Shown here: in pieces, positions 56,344 through 64,000 of the stretch | How the letters are laid out: the number at the start of each line of letters is the position of its first letter | How positions within the stretch are numbered: position 1 is the stretch's first letter | Assembly: GCF_020707265.1 (NCBI RefSeq) | Contig: NZ_JAJFEQ010000004.1 | Location: 186,001 to 250,000, forward strand | Direction: 5' to 3' | DNA from: Massilia sp. IC2-477 | GTDB lineage: Bacteria > Pseudomonadota > Gammaproteobacteria > Burkholderiales > Burkholderiaceae_D | DNA: 64,000 nt | Made by a program: the position numbers and the translations under genes | Notes under the pieces: generated by a model | What the model was told of the DNA's origin: nothing | The model's input: the letters and a program-made list of their open reading frames with translations, nothing else | Database searches by the model: none

Positions 56344-57548
56344 GGAAGGATTCCTAATGCTTGATTGAGTTGCGCATGGGCGTGCCCGACTGCGACTTGT
56401 TGCTGGGCGACGGCGACGTCGGCCTCGTGGGTCAGCGCGCGCGAGCGCAGCAGGTCCGCGAGGCCGCGCTCGCCCTGGCGGAAGGCGTTCTCGAACAGCT
56501 CGGTGTGCTCGTGCAGGGCCTTGGCGCGGGCGATCGCATCGTCCAGCGCCGCCCTGGCATTGGCCAGGCGCGCGCGGGCGACGGCGAGCCCGGCGCCGCT
56601 GGCGGCCTGTGCCTCGGCCGCTTCGGCAGCTGCTGTTGCGATCACGGTCCTGGCCTGGGCCTCGACGGCGCGGTTGCGCGCGGCGCTGCCGAACGGGACC
56701 TGCAGGCCCAGGCCGACGCTGCGCACCGGTTCGCGCAGCTGGCGTTCGTCTTCGCGCCGCACCGACAGCGCGATGGTCGGCGGCGCGGATCGATTGGCTT
56801 CTGCCAGGCGCAAGGCGGCGCGGGCGCGCTGCTCGGAAGCCTGGGCCGCCCTAAACCTCGCGTTGGCGGGGACATCGCCTTCGCGCAGCGCTTCCGGCTC
56901 CAGCGCCGGCAGTTCCGGCAGCCCGGTCAGGACCTGGAAACGGGCCAGCGTCTCGGCGGCATTGGTGCGGGCCTTGCCGACCTCGATGCGCGCGGCCAGC
57001 ACTTCCTGATCGGCCAGCAAGCCGTCGCTGCGCGCCAGGTCGCCTGCCCCGACGCGGCGCCGCACTTCATGCGCGAGCCCTTCGAGGTGGTGCAGGTGGT
57101 CCTGCTTTTCTTCCAGCGTGACCTGGGCGGCGGCCGCTTCCCACATCCGGTCGCGTACCTGGCCGGCCACGGCCAGGCGGGTTGCCGTCAGCTGGGCGGA
57201 CGCTTCATCGCTGCTGCGTGCGGCGAGCGCTTCGCGCGCCGACTTCTGGCCGGGCAGCCAGAACGAGGACGAGACGGAAATCTCCGATTCGCGCTGTGCG
57301 CGCTCGGAACCGCTCTCGTCGCGGCGCTGGGACAGGCCGAGCGTGGGCGCGGTGGCAAGCCAGGAGCCGGCCGTGGCGCGGGCGGCCGCGGCTTCTTCCT
57401 GGCGCGCTTCGATCGTGCGGGCGTCGGGCACGCGCTGCCAGGCGCCGTCGACGGCTTGTTTGAGTGTTGCAGGTGGTGCGGCGAGCGCCCAGCATGGCAG
57501 GGCGAACGCGGCACCGAGAAAGCAAAGGGACAGGCGGCGGATGCGCAT
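56340..57548 (-). CDS. TolC-family outer-membrane channel (CzcC-like)
   Basis: 402 residues. Signal peptide to about ALA-APPATL. Long Ala/Glu/Arg-rich helices occur in two repeats (about 28-210 and 215-402), the layout of outer-membrane efflux proteins: the repeated RAxAxxxL helices and the QQQVAVGHAHAQLNQALG end. First of the four overlapping pump genes. Confidence 0.9.
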   Translation of the reverse strand: MRIRRLSLCFLGAAFALPCWALAAPPATLKQAVDGAWQRVPDARTIEARQEEAAAARATAGSWLATAPTLGLSQRRDESGSERAQRESEISVSSSFWLPGQKSAREALAARSSDEASAQLTATRLAVAGQVRDRMWEAAAAQVTLEEKQDHLHHLEGLAHEVRRRVGAGDLARSDGLLADQEVLAARIEVGKARTNAAETLARFQVLTGLPELPALEPEALREGDVPANARFRAAQASEQRARAALRLAEANRSAPPTIALSVRREDERQLREPVRSVGLGLQVPFGSAARNRAVEAQARTVIATAAAEAAEAQAASGAGLAVARARLANARAALDDAIARAKALHEHTELFENAFRQGERGLADLLRSRALTHEADVAVAQQQVAVGHAHAQLNQALGILP

Positions 57549-57622
57549 GTGTTCTCCATCGGTGACAGTCGAGATCTACCGAAGGAAGCGCACGGGCGCG
57601 ACCGGGTCGCGCGGTGTTCAGG

Positions 57623-58006
57623 TCAGGCGTGCGTCATTCCCCCGGCGGCGTGGCCGGGGGCGTGGCGAGGTGGTTTGCGTGGCCCGTCGAGGAAGGGTTC
57701 CGGGATTGTGCCGGCGCTGGACGCGACGAGGCTGGAGAGCAGCTGTTCGGGCGGGACGATGCAGGAGGGAAGCAGCAGGTCGAGCGCCTGTGCGCAGGAG
57801 TGGTGGTCCTGGGTATGGGCGAGCGACTTTTCCGATGCGTCGTAGTGCACCGAATCGTCCTCGTGATGGTGGTGCAGGATGTTCTCGTCGTGCGCCACTG
57901 CATGCGCGACGGTCTGCGTGCCGTAGGCCTGCGGCAGGCCGCCCTGCATGGCGAAGCCATACAGGGGCAGGCAGAGCAACAGGAGCAGATGGACGATACG
58001 GCGCAC
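57623..58006 (-). CDS. Small His-rich secreted protein of the metal island
   Basis: 127 residues. Hydrophobic N-terminus (RRIVHLLLLLCLPLYGFA), then a His-rich stretch (VAHDENILHHHHEDDSVHYD, SLAHTQDHHSC) and a hydrophobic/Pro-rich tail. Likely binds divalent metal in the periplasm. GTG start at 58006 with SD AGGTGA. It lies 74 bases upstream of the channel gene and 72 bases downstream of the TonB receptor gene. Confidence 0.7.
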   Translation of the reverse strand: MRRIVHLLLLLCLPLYGFAMQGGLPQAYGTQTVAHAVAHDENILHHHHEDDSVHYDASEKSLAHTQDHHSCAQALDLLLPSCIVPPEQLLSSLVASSAGTIPEPFLDGPRKPPRHAPGHAAGGMTHA

Positions 58007-58078
58007 GGTTCACCTAGGAAGAATGCGCCGATTATAGCAGCGCGGCGGCTGGTAAAGTCACCGGCCGGCCGCGCCAGA

Positions 58079-60061
58079 TCAAAACGCGGCGCGCACGCCG
58101 ACCGTGATGTTCCGTCCCGGCAGCGGCGCGATATCCTTCAGGACCGAGGTCGAAATGCGGATGTCCCGGTCGAGCAGGTTCTTGCCGATGATGAACCAGG
58201 TCAGGTCGGTGTTGCGCAGGCGCTGGGTGTAGGACAGGTTGGCGTCCAGCTGGGTGTAGCCCGGCGTCGGCGTGGTCTCGAAGGAGGCCAGGCGCTCCTG
58301 TTCGAACGCGCGCAGCACCGACACGCCACCGCGCAGCGCGCCTTTCCGGTAACCGGTCTCGAAGCCGACGCGCTTGGCCGGCTGCAGCGGCAGGCTGCCC
58401 GCATCGTCGAGCGAGCCGCGCGACAGGTCGCCGAAGGCGCGCAACGACAGGCCCCGGCTGCCCGGATGCTGGTTGTAGCTGATCTCGGCCTCGGCGCCGC
58501 GGATGGTCGCATCCGCCTGGCGGAAGATGCGCTCGCGCAGCTCGTCGCCCGGATTGCCCTTGTCGTCCAGCAGGGTGTCGCTCACCTCGCCGTAGATGAA
58601 GTCGCGCACGCGGTTCTCGAACAGGTTCGCCTGCCAGCGCACCAGGCCCGTCACCTTGCGGAACGAGAGCTCCAGGTTGCGCGAGGTCTCCTTTTTAAAA
58701 TTCGGGTTGCCGATGTCGTAGGTCAGGGTCGATTCGTGCGGACCGCCCGAGTACAGCTCGTCGGTGCCTGGCGCGCGTTGGGCCACCGAGGCGGTGACGC
58801 CGACGGTGTAGTCCTTCGCCACGGGCCAGACGGCGCCCGCCGAGTAGGACAGCAGGTCGAAGCTGCGGCGCGGCGCCCCGCCCTCCGGCTCGCGCTTCAC
58901 CGATTCCACCCGCACGCCGGCATTCACGCGCAGCTTGCCGAATTCACGCTTCTCGACCAGGAAGGCGGCGTGGGTGTCCGAGACCGTCACCGGCACGGTC
59001 GCCGATTCACCGCTGTCCGCGCTCAGGCCGGAGAAACGCGTGTGCTCGGTCTGGACGCCGAAGCTGCCTTCCCAGCCATTGAGAGGCTTGTGGCTCAGCT
59101 CCAGGCGCGTTTCCAGCGAGCGGTTCGTGAAGATGGTCTCCGGTCCGCCCTCGGCATTCAGTTCGACATGGCCGTAGTCGGAATAGCCGGCCTTGAAGCG
59201 CAGCTTGTCGAAGCCTGCCATCGGCGCATTGAGCTGGCCGTCGATGTCGTAGCGGGTCTGGTCGAGGTCGATCCTGGCGCCCTCGCCGCCCGGGATGCCG
59301 TATTTCTTCTTGAGCGTGCTGACCGAGGCGCCGAGGTAGCCGCGTTCGCCGATATACGAGGCCCCCGCGCCCAGCGTGTGCTGGCGCAGTTCGGAATTCT
59401 GCAAGGTGTCGCCGTCCGGTTGTCCCGGCACGTGATAGGCGCCCGCGTCGCGGCCGCTGCCGTCGACGTGCAGCGAGATCTTGCCGGCGGCGCCGTCACC
59501 CGAGAACGATGCAGCGCGGCCATGGTCGACGTTGCTGTAGCGGGTTTCGACTACCCCGTGCGGCTTGTCGTGGAGCTCGACGGGAATGCGCTCGTTGACG
59601 ACGTTGACCAGGCCGCCGATGGCGCCGGAGCCGTACAGCAGCGCCGCCGGGCCGCGCAGGATCTCGATCTGGCGCGCGGTGGCCGCTTCGCCGGTGACGG
59701 CGTGGTCGTTCGACAGGCCGGACAGGTCGGACACCGACATGCCGTTTTCCAGCACCTTGACGCGGTTGCCTTCCAGGCCGCGGATGATCGGGCGCGAAGC
59801 GCCTGCGCCGAAGGCCGAGGCCGAGACGCCGAGTTCGTTCGAAAGGGTATCGCCCAGCGAGCTGCCCAGCTTGCTGCGCAGCTCGTCGCCGGACAGCACC
59901 TTGGCCGGGGTGAGGATCTGGTCGCCCTCGCCCGCCCCGAACGGATTGGCGGTGACGACGACGGTGGCGACGGGCGGGTTGGCGTTCTGGGTCTGGGCAA
60001 ACGAGAACGGTGCGAGTGCGGCCAGAACCGCGCTCGCCAGGATGGTACGCTGGACGTGCAT
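58079..60061 (-). CDS. TonB-dependent outer-membrane receptor, ZnuD-like
   Basis: 660 residues. Signal peptide to about FAQ-TQNAN (residue 24), plug domain (IIRGLEGNRVKVLENGMS, GPAALLYGSGAIGGLVNVV), 22-stranded barrel and a terminal phenylalanine (GVRAAF). Its compact size and the plug sequence resemble ZnuD/CirA-like zinc receptors. It lies in the same direction as the metal island, so zinc or another metal is the likely cargo, but this is inference. Confidence 0.88.
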   Translation of the reverse strand: MHVQRTILASAVLAALAPFSFAQTQNANPPVATVVVTANPFGAGEGDQILTPAKVLSGDELRSKLGSSLGDTLSNELGVSASAFGAGASRPIIRGLEGNRVKVLENGMSVSDLSGLSNDHAVTGEAATARQIEILRGPAALLYGSGAIGGLVNVVNERIPVELHDKPHGVVETRYSNVDHGRAASFSGDGAAGKISLHVDGSGRDAGAYHVPGQPDGDTLQNSELRQHTLGAGASYIGERGYLGASVSTLKKKYGIPGGEGARIDLDQTRYDIDGQLNAPMAGFDKLRFKAGYSDYGHVELNAEGGPETIFTNRSLETRLELSHKPLNGWEGSFGVQTEHTRFSGLSADSGESATVPVTVSDTHAAFLVEKREFGKLRVNAGVRVESVKREPEGGAPRRSFDLLSYSAGAVWPVAKDYTVGVTASVAQRAPGTDELYSGGPHESTLTYDIGNPNFKKETSRNLELSFRKVTGLVRWQANLFENRVRDFIYGEVSDTLLDDKGNPGDELRERIFRQADATIRGAEAEISYNQHPGSRGLSLRAFGDLSRGSLDDAGSLPLQPAKRVGFETGYRKGALRGGVSVLRAFEQERLASFETTPTPGYTQLDANLSYTQRLRNTDLTWFIIGKNLLDRDIRISTSVLKDIAPLPGRNITVGVRAAF

Positions 60062-60143
60062 GATGAATTCCTTGAAACGAATACGGGACGGACGCGCGTG
60101 CGCGGCTCAGCCGGCGCAAGCGGGTCGGGATTTCAGGGTGCAG

Positions 60144-60500
60144 TCAGGCGAGGGGTGGCGCGCGGGACGAGAACCAGGGCGTGGACGGCGCGGTCCAGGA
60201 ATCGAAGGCGATCCACTGGGCCAGGATGCGGTCGGCCGGAATGGCCGTCGTGGTGCACCCAGGCGTGTGCAGCGCGGGCGAGACCGTGGCGGCGTCGTAG
60301 GCAAGGCAGGAGTGCTGGGCCGCCTTGACATCCGATCCCAGCGAACCATCCTTGCCCGCATCCGCCGTCGAGGAGATGTGCTGGGACGCGTGCGCGATCC
60401 GGTGCGCCAAGCCTTGCCAGTGCGCGAACACCATCGCCAACGTCAACATCAGGACGATGACGAAGCGGGCAGAACGGATGCGTGGAAAGCTGGCGAACAT
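60144..60500 (-). CDS. Small membrane/secreted protein, DUF2946-like
   Basis: 118 residues. One N-terminal hydrophobic helix (FVIVLMLTLAMVFAHWQGLAH), then a soluble part with HSCLAYDAATV, two cysteines and an end WFSSRAPP. The HSC-x-AxDAAT and SRAPP pattern fits DUF2946-type proteins seen beside TonB metal receptors. It lies 82 bases upstream of the receptor gene and is probably cotranscribed. Confidence 0.65.
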   Translation of the reverse strand: MFASFPRIRSARFVIVLMLTLAMVFAHWQGLAHRIAHASQHISSTADAGKDGSLGSDVKAAQHSCLAYDAATVSPALHTPGCTTTAIPADRILAQWIAFDSWTAPSTPWFSSRAPPLA

Positions 60501-60606
60501 CTCTGTCTATACAGGTACCGATACTCGGCGCGGCGCCGAAGGCGGACATTATAACGCTATGGCAACGGAGCTGGAAACATGGTCCCTGCCCTACTGCTGC
60601 CTCGCC

Positions 60607-61011
60607 TCAGGCCTTGGCGCGGTCAGCAGGATGATGGACGCCGTCGTTGGTCGGCACCTCGCCCAGGTCGAAGGGATTCACGCCCTCGAGGCAGCCGACG
60701 TTGTAGCCGTACTGCTCCGGGTTGGAGCGGCGCTGGTGGTGCGTGTAGATGCCGCAGACCGAGCAGAAGTAGTGCTTGGCGGTCATCGTGTTGAACTGGT
60801 AGAGCTTGAGGACGTCCTCGCCCTTGACGATACGGATGCCGGATAGCGGTACCGAGGCGACGATGGCGCCCTTGCGACGGCAGATCGAGCAGTCGCAGCG
60901 GCGCGGGCTTTCGATGCCGTTGGGTAGACTCAGCTCGAGTTCGACGGCGCCGCAGTGGCAACTGGCCTTGTGCTTCGGCTGAATGATGGTGGGTCCGACC
61001 TGCTTGATCAT
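60607..61011 (-). CDS. GFA (glutathione-dependent formaldehyde-activating) family protein
   Basis: 134 residues. The zinc-cysteine pattern SCHCGAVELEL (C18, C20), RRCDCSICRRKG (C39, C41, C44) and YFCSVCGIYTHHQ matches the Mss4-like/GFA fold. Members bind zinc; the glutathione-formaldehyde activity is proven only for Gfa itself. Followed by nothing on its strand for 100 bases. Confidence 0.9.
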   Translation of the reverse strand: MIKQVGPTIIQPKHKASCHCGAVELELSLPNGIESPRRCDCSICRRKGAIVASVPLSGIRIVKGEDVLKLYQFNTMTAKHYFCSVCGIYTHHQRRSNPEQYGYNVGCLEGVNPFDLGEVPTNDGVHHPADRAKA

Positions 61012-61032
61012 CCTCTTTCTCCCCGACGGTAT

Positions 61033-61533
61033 CTAGGTCATCCACGCAAGGATGGCGGAGCCGACGCCACTGACAGCCAGCACGATGGCGGTGAAGATGA
61101 GTGTGAAGGCCATCCACAGCAGGCCGAACACGAAGGTGCCGAAGACCAGCGAATTCTCGGACGCGAAGATGGTTGAACTCTCCGGATGTGCCGGGTCGTA
61201 GCGGACCGTGAATCGCTCCAGGCTGAGAACTTCTCGACGGGCGTCCTCGTGCGGACGTCGGCTGCTGGACCCGCCGTAGCCGATCGCCAGGGTATCGCCC
61301 TCGTAGCGGACGCCAGCAATGGTGTACGAATACTTCACCGACACATGGTAGGCCCTGGTGTTGCTGGCGTATCGGGGTACGACTTCGCATTTTTCCAGCC
61401 GCGCGTCGACCGATGGCCAGTCACGCGCCGCAAGTCCAGTCCGGATCTGCCGCACTCCGGCGGTCAGAATGACGATGCCGGCAGCGTAGCTCAGTACCAG
61501 CATCGAGACGATCAGGATCGTGGCGAAATTCAT
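61033..61533 (-). CDS. DUF3592 membrane protein
   Basis: 166 residues. TM helices at both ends (about 5-27 and 135-160) enclose a beta-rich domain with KYSYTIAGVRYEGDTLAIG and RYDPAHPESSTI, the signature of DUF3592. Function unknown. 21 bases upstream of the GFA gene, same strand. Confidence 0.85.
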   Translation of the reverse strand: MNFATILIVSMLVLSYAAGIVILTAGVRQIRTGLAARDWPSVDARLEKCEVVPRYASNTRAYHVSVKYSYTIAGVRYEGDTLAIGYGGSSSRRPHEDARREVLSLERFTVRYDPAHPESSTIFASENSLVFGTFVFGLLWMAFTLIFTAIVLAVSGVGSAILAWMT

Positions 61534-61603
61534 CGTCAGGATGATGCCATTTCCTAATGACGGAAAATGCTCGGAAAGTCACACCCCGATGGGGAGTCGA
61601 ACG

Positions 61604-61630
61604 AAAAAAAAGCGGGCCAAAGCCCGCTTT
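61604..61630 (-). terminator. Intrinsic terminator of gltA
   Basis: On the minus strand AGCGGGC-TTTG-GCCCGCT is followed by a run of seven or more T. It lies 20 bases after the gltA stop. Confidence 0.92.
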
Positions 61631-61650
61631 CTTGATGAGTCGAGTCGCGA

Positions 61651-62952
61651 TTAACGCTTGTCGATGCCCGGCACGTCGCGCACCGGCGAACCAACGAACA
61701 GCTGGCGCGGACGGCCGATCTTCTGTTCCGGATCGGCGATCATTTCGTTCCACTGGGCGATCCAGCCGATGGTACGGGCCATCGCGAAGATACCGGTGAA
61801 CAGCGAGACCGGGATGCCCAGGGCCGACTGCACGATACCCGAGTAGAAGTCGACGTTCGGGTACAGCTTGCGCGACACGAAGTATTCGTCGTTCAGGGCG
61901 ATCTTTTCCAGTTCCATCGCCAGCTTGAACAGCGGGTCGTCCTGCAGGCCCAGTTCGTTCAGCACTTCGTGGCAGGTTTCGCGCATCAGCTTGGCGCGCG
62001 GGTCGAAGTTCTTGTAGACGCGGTGACCGAAGCCCATCAGCTTCACGCCCGAGTTCTTGTCCTTGACCTTCTCGATGAAGGCCGGGATGTTCTCGACGCT
62101 GCCGATTTCCTTCAGCATGGTCAGTGCGGCTTCGTTCGCGCCGCCGTGCGCCGGGCCCCACAGGCAGGCGATACCGGCAGCGATACAGGCGAACGGGTTG
62201 GCGCCCGACGAACCGGCCAGGCGGACGGTCGAGGTCGATGCGTTCTGCTCGTGGTCGGCGTGCAGGATCAGGATGCGGTCCAGGGCGCGCACCAGCACGT
62301 CGTTGACCTTGTACTCTTCGCACGGGTTGGCGAACATCATGTGCATGAAGTTCGCGCTGTACGACAGGTCGTTGCGCGGGTACATGAACGGCTGGCCGAT
62401 CGAGTACTTGTATGCCATCGCGACCAGGGTCGGCAGCTTGGCGATCAGGCGGATGGCCGAGATTTCACGCTGCTTCGGATCGTTGATGTCGAGCGAGTCG
62501 TGGTAGAACGAGGCCAGCGCGCCGACGGTGCCGACCAGGACCGACATCGGGTGCGCGTCGCGGCGGAAGCCACGGAAGAAGAAGTTCATCTGCTCGTGGA
62601 CCATCGTGTGACGGGTCACGGTGTTTTCGAACTCGGCCTTCTGTTCGGCGTTCGGCAGTTCGCCGTTCAGCAGCAGGTAGCAGGTTTCCAGGAAGTCGCA
62701 GTTGACGGCCAGCTGCTCGATCGGGTAGCCGCGGTACAGCAGCTCGCCCTTGTCACCGTCGATGTAGGTGATGCTCGAGTTGCACGAGGCAGTCGACATG
62801 AAGCCAGGGTCGTAGGTGAACTTGCCGGTCTGGCCGTACAGCTTGCGGATGTCGATGACGTCCGGGCCGATGGTGCCCTTGTAGATCGGCATGTCGACCG
62901 ACGGGCTGCCGTCGGAGAACGACAGGGTGGCTTTGGTATCAGAGATATTCAT
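61651..62952 (-). CDS. gltA: Citrate synthase
   Basis: 433 residues, type II (hexameric, NADH-sensitive in many Gram-negatives). Catalytic residues lie in [25 protein letters not shown] and the later Asp region. The N-terminal [19 protein letters not shown] and [19 protein letters not shown] match the family. ATG at 62952 with SD GGAAG. Same direction as sdhB-sdhE upstream. Confidence 0.97.
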   Translation of the reverse strand: MNISDTKATLSFSDGSPSVDMPIYKGTIGPDVIDIRKLYGQTGKFTYDPGFMSTASCNSSITYIDGDKGELLYRGYPIEQLAVNCDFLETCYLLLNGELPNAEQKAEFENTVTRHTMVHEQMNFFFRGFRRDAHPMSVLVGTVGALASFYHDSLDINDPKQREISAIRLIAKLPTLVAMAYKYSIGQPFMYPRNDLSYSANFMHMMFANPCEEYKVNDVLVRALDRILILHADHEQNASTSTVRLAGSSGANPFACIAAGIACLWGPAHGGANEAALTMLKEIGSVENIPAFIEKVKDKNSGVKLMGFGHRVYKNFDPRAKLMRETCHEVLNELGLQDDPLFKLAMELEKIALNDEYFVSRKLYPNVDFYSGIVQSALGIPVSLFTGIFAMARTIGWIAQWNEMIADPEQKIGRPRQLFVGSPVRDVPGIDKR

Positions 62953-63000
62953 GGCACTTCCTTCTTGTGGGAGTGGATCTAAAAACAAAAAACTGGCGTC

Positions 63001-63291
63001 TCACGCTTGCCGAAGGCGCGCCAGCAAGGCGCGCACATGCGGCTGGTCGACCTCGCCTTCGGGCTCGGTCCGGCCCAGCAGCAGGTCCATCAGCGGATTG
63101 TCCGCCAGGTCCAGCAAGCGGGTCAGCGCATCGACTTCCTCGTCGGTCAATTGTTCTTCATGCGCATCGAGGAAGCGCGTGAGGATCAAATCGTTCTCGA
63201 GCAGGCCACGGCGCGCGCGCCAGCGCAGGCGGGCACGGTTCGCGGGGTCGGATTGATGCGTTTTCACTAGAGTCCGTTGTTGGGTCAACAT
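63001..63291 (-). CDS. sdhE: FAD assembly factor SdhE
   Basis: 96 residues, five-helix bundle. The family motif RARLRWRARRGLLENDLIL contains the conserved R-G-[ML]-x-E-x-D core that interacts with SdhA during covalent FAD attachment. Several starts are possible (63303, 63294, 63291); 63291 has GGAG at the best distance. It lies between sdhB and gltA. Confidence 0.92.
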   Translation of the reverse strand: MLTQQRTLVKTHQSDPANRARLRWRARRGLLENDLILTRFLDAHEEQLTDEEVDALTRLLDLADNPLMDLLLGRTEPEGEVDQPHVRALLARLRQA

Positions 63292-63387
63292 CATACTCCG
63301 CATGCCGGGATAAGGCAGTACGGTACTTTTACTGTATTTGCGGCATCTTTATTGCGGGATGCTGCGAGTTGCTGCTGTTCGCAGACC

Positions 63388-63463
63388 GCGTGGGCGGGAG
63401 GACCCGCCCACCCTACCGGTTCGTGGTTCCGTAGGGTGGGCGGCTTTGCCGCCCACGCGGTAT
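63388..63463. repeat. Dispersed palindromic repeat, pair in reversed arrangement (locus 7)
   Basis: CCGCGTGGGCGGG to CCCGCCCACCCTACCGG (63388-63421) and GTAGGGTGGGCGG to CCGCCCACGCGGTAT (63432-63463). Here the GTAGGG ends face each other, the opposite of loci 1-3 and 6. It lies between sdhB and sdhE. Confidence 0.82.
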
Positions 63464-63488
63464 GTGCAGAGAAATACCGGAACGACGT

Positions 63489-64000
63489 TTAAATCGCGCG
63501 ACGAACCAGCAGTTCCTTGATCTTGCCGATCGCCTTGTTCGGATTCAGGCCCTTCGGGCACACGTCCGTGCAATTCATGATCGAGTGGCAGCGGAACAGG
63601 CGGTACGGGTCTTCCAGGTTGTCCAGGCGCTCGTTGGTGGCTTCGTCGCGCGAGTCGGCGATGAAGCGGTAGGCCTGCAGCAGGCCGGCCGGGCCGACGA
63701 ACTTGTCCGGGTTCCACCAGAACGACGGGCACGAGGTCGAGCAGCAGGCGCACAGGATGCACTCGTACAGGCCGTCGAGCTCTTCGCGCTCTTCCGGGGT
63801 CTGCAGGCGCTCCTTCTCCGGCTTGATCGAGTCGTTGATCAGGTACGGCTTGATCGAGTGGTACTGCTTGAAGAAGTTGGTCATGTCGACGATCAGGTCG
63901 CGCACCACCGGCAGGCCCGGCAGAGGACGCAGCACGATCGGCTGGGTCAGCTCGTTCAGGTTGGTGGTACAGGCCAGGCCGTTCTTGCCGTTGATGTTCA
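63489..64000 (-). CDS. sdhB: Succinate dehydrogenase iron-sulfur subunit (5' end beyond the window)
   Basis: The last 170 codons. 4Fe-4S and 3Fe-4S cysteines are visible: [18 protein letters not shown] and [17 protein letters not shown]. The 2Fe-2S end is only partly inside ([13 protein letters not shown]). Complex II links the TCA cycle to the quinone pool. The N-terminus and the rest of sdhCDA should lie to the right. Confidence 0.97.
   Translation of the reverse strand, partial: NINGKNGLACTTNLNELTQPIVLRPLPGLPVVRDLIVDMTNFFKQYHSIKPYLINDSIKPEKERLQTPEEREELDGLYECILCACCSTSCPSFWWNPDKFVGPAGLLQAYRFIADSRDEATNERLDNLEDPYRLFRCHSIMNCTDVCPKGLNPNKAIGKIKELLVRRAI

Noticed and set aside
60520..60570. Possible Zur box upstream of the DUF2946-like/TonB receptor genes (ACATTATAACGCTATGG)
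   Set aside because: Only one half resembles the Zur consensus (TTATAA); the other half does not mirror it, so the match is too weak to annotate.

Overview
The window reads as chromosome of a high-GC betaproteobacterium, most likely an Oxalobacteraceae of the Massilia/Duganella/Telluria type. The reasons are the surE-pcm-nlpD-rpoS order, the odhA-odhB-lpd and sdhB-sdhE-gltA clusters, a PEP-CTERM protein, and a dispersed palindromic repeat (GTAGGGTGGGCGG ... CCGCCCACGCGGTGAT) scattered between genes. This assignment is inference from gene content, not from a marker comparison. No rRNA, tRNA, CRISPR array or insertion sequence was recognised, and no gene-free stretch exceeds about 300 bases.

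Layout. 1-5.6 kb: end of a Bax-inhibitor-like membrane protein, rlmD, and the stationary-phase cluster surE-pcm-nlpD-rpoS. 5.7-8.5 kb: a TIR-domain gene joined to a TPR protein with a decayed ParA/MinD-type P-loop, a probable signalling or defence pair. 8.6-13.1 kb: quinone oxidoreductase, DinG-type helicase, YdcH-like protein and a PP2C phosphatase. 13.2-21.2 kb: the 2-oxoglutarate dehydrogenase operon (odhA, odhB, a PspC-domain gene, lpd) followed by zapE and a lipoprotein. 21.4-26 kb: a module behind a strong Fur box (PepSY membrane protein, DUF2271 protein with a flavinylation motif, DUF4198 protein, ApbE, membrane-anchored flavodoxin reductase) that looks like an envelope electron-transfer chain for metal or ferric-chelate reduction. 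26-30 kb: KGG stress protein, a two-component system with a proline-rich sensor, a proline-rich secreted protein, a BlaI-type repressor and a small cysteine protein. 30-32.7 kb: a TPR/trypsin-like protease translationally coupled to an alpha/beta-hydrolase, a candidate conflict (defence) operon.

33-36.8 kb: DUF421 protein, modABC and divergent modE with two matching palindromic operators. 36.9-45.7 kb: CHRD/PEP-CTERM protein, gluQ, small proteins, and a two-component system driving a phosphoethanolamine transferase and a PAP2 phosphatase (lipid A modification), then rnk and a membrane protein. 45.8-49.7 kb: a periplasmic molybdenum aldehyde oxidoreductase (paoABC type), which would use the molybdate imported by ModABC. 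49.9-51.2 kb: small genes. 51.2-60.5 kb: a heavy-metal island (RND pump, adaptor, TolC-type channel, His-rich periplasmic proteins) beside a ZnuD-like TonB receptor. 60.6-64 kb: GFA and DUF3592 proteins, then gltA, sdhE and sdhB (cut by the window edge).

Two TCA-cycle clusters (2-oxoglutarate dehydrogenase; citrate synthase/succinate dehydrogenase) frame a region rich in envelope, metal and conflict functions. The best candidates for undescribed biology are the protease/hydrolase pair, the TIR/TPR pair, the kinase and secreted protein sharing proline tracts, and the repeat family whose terminal TAG serves as the stop codon of three genes here.
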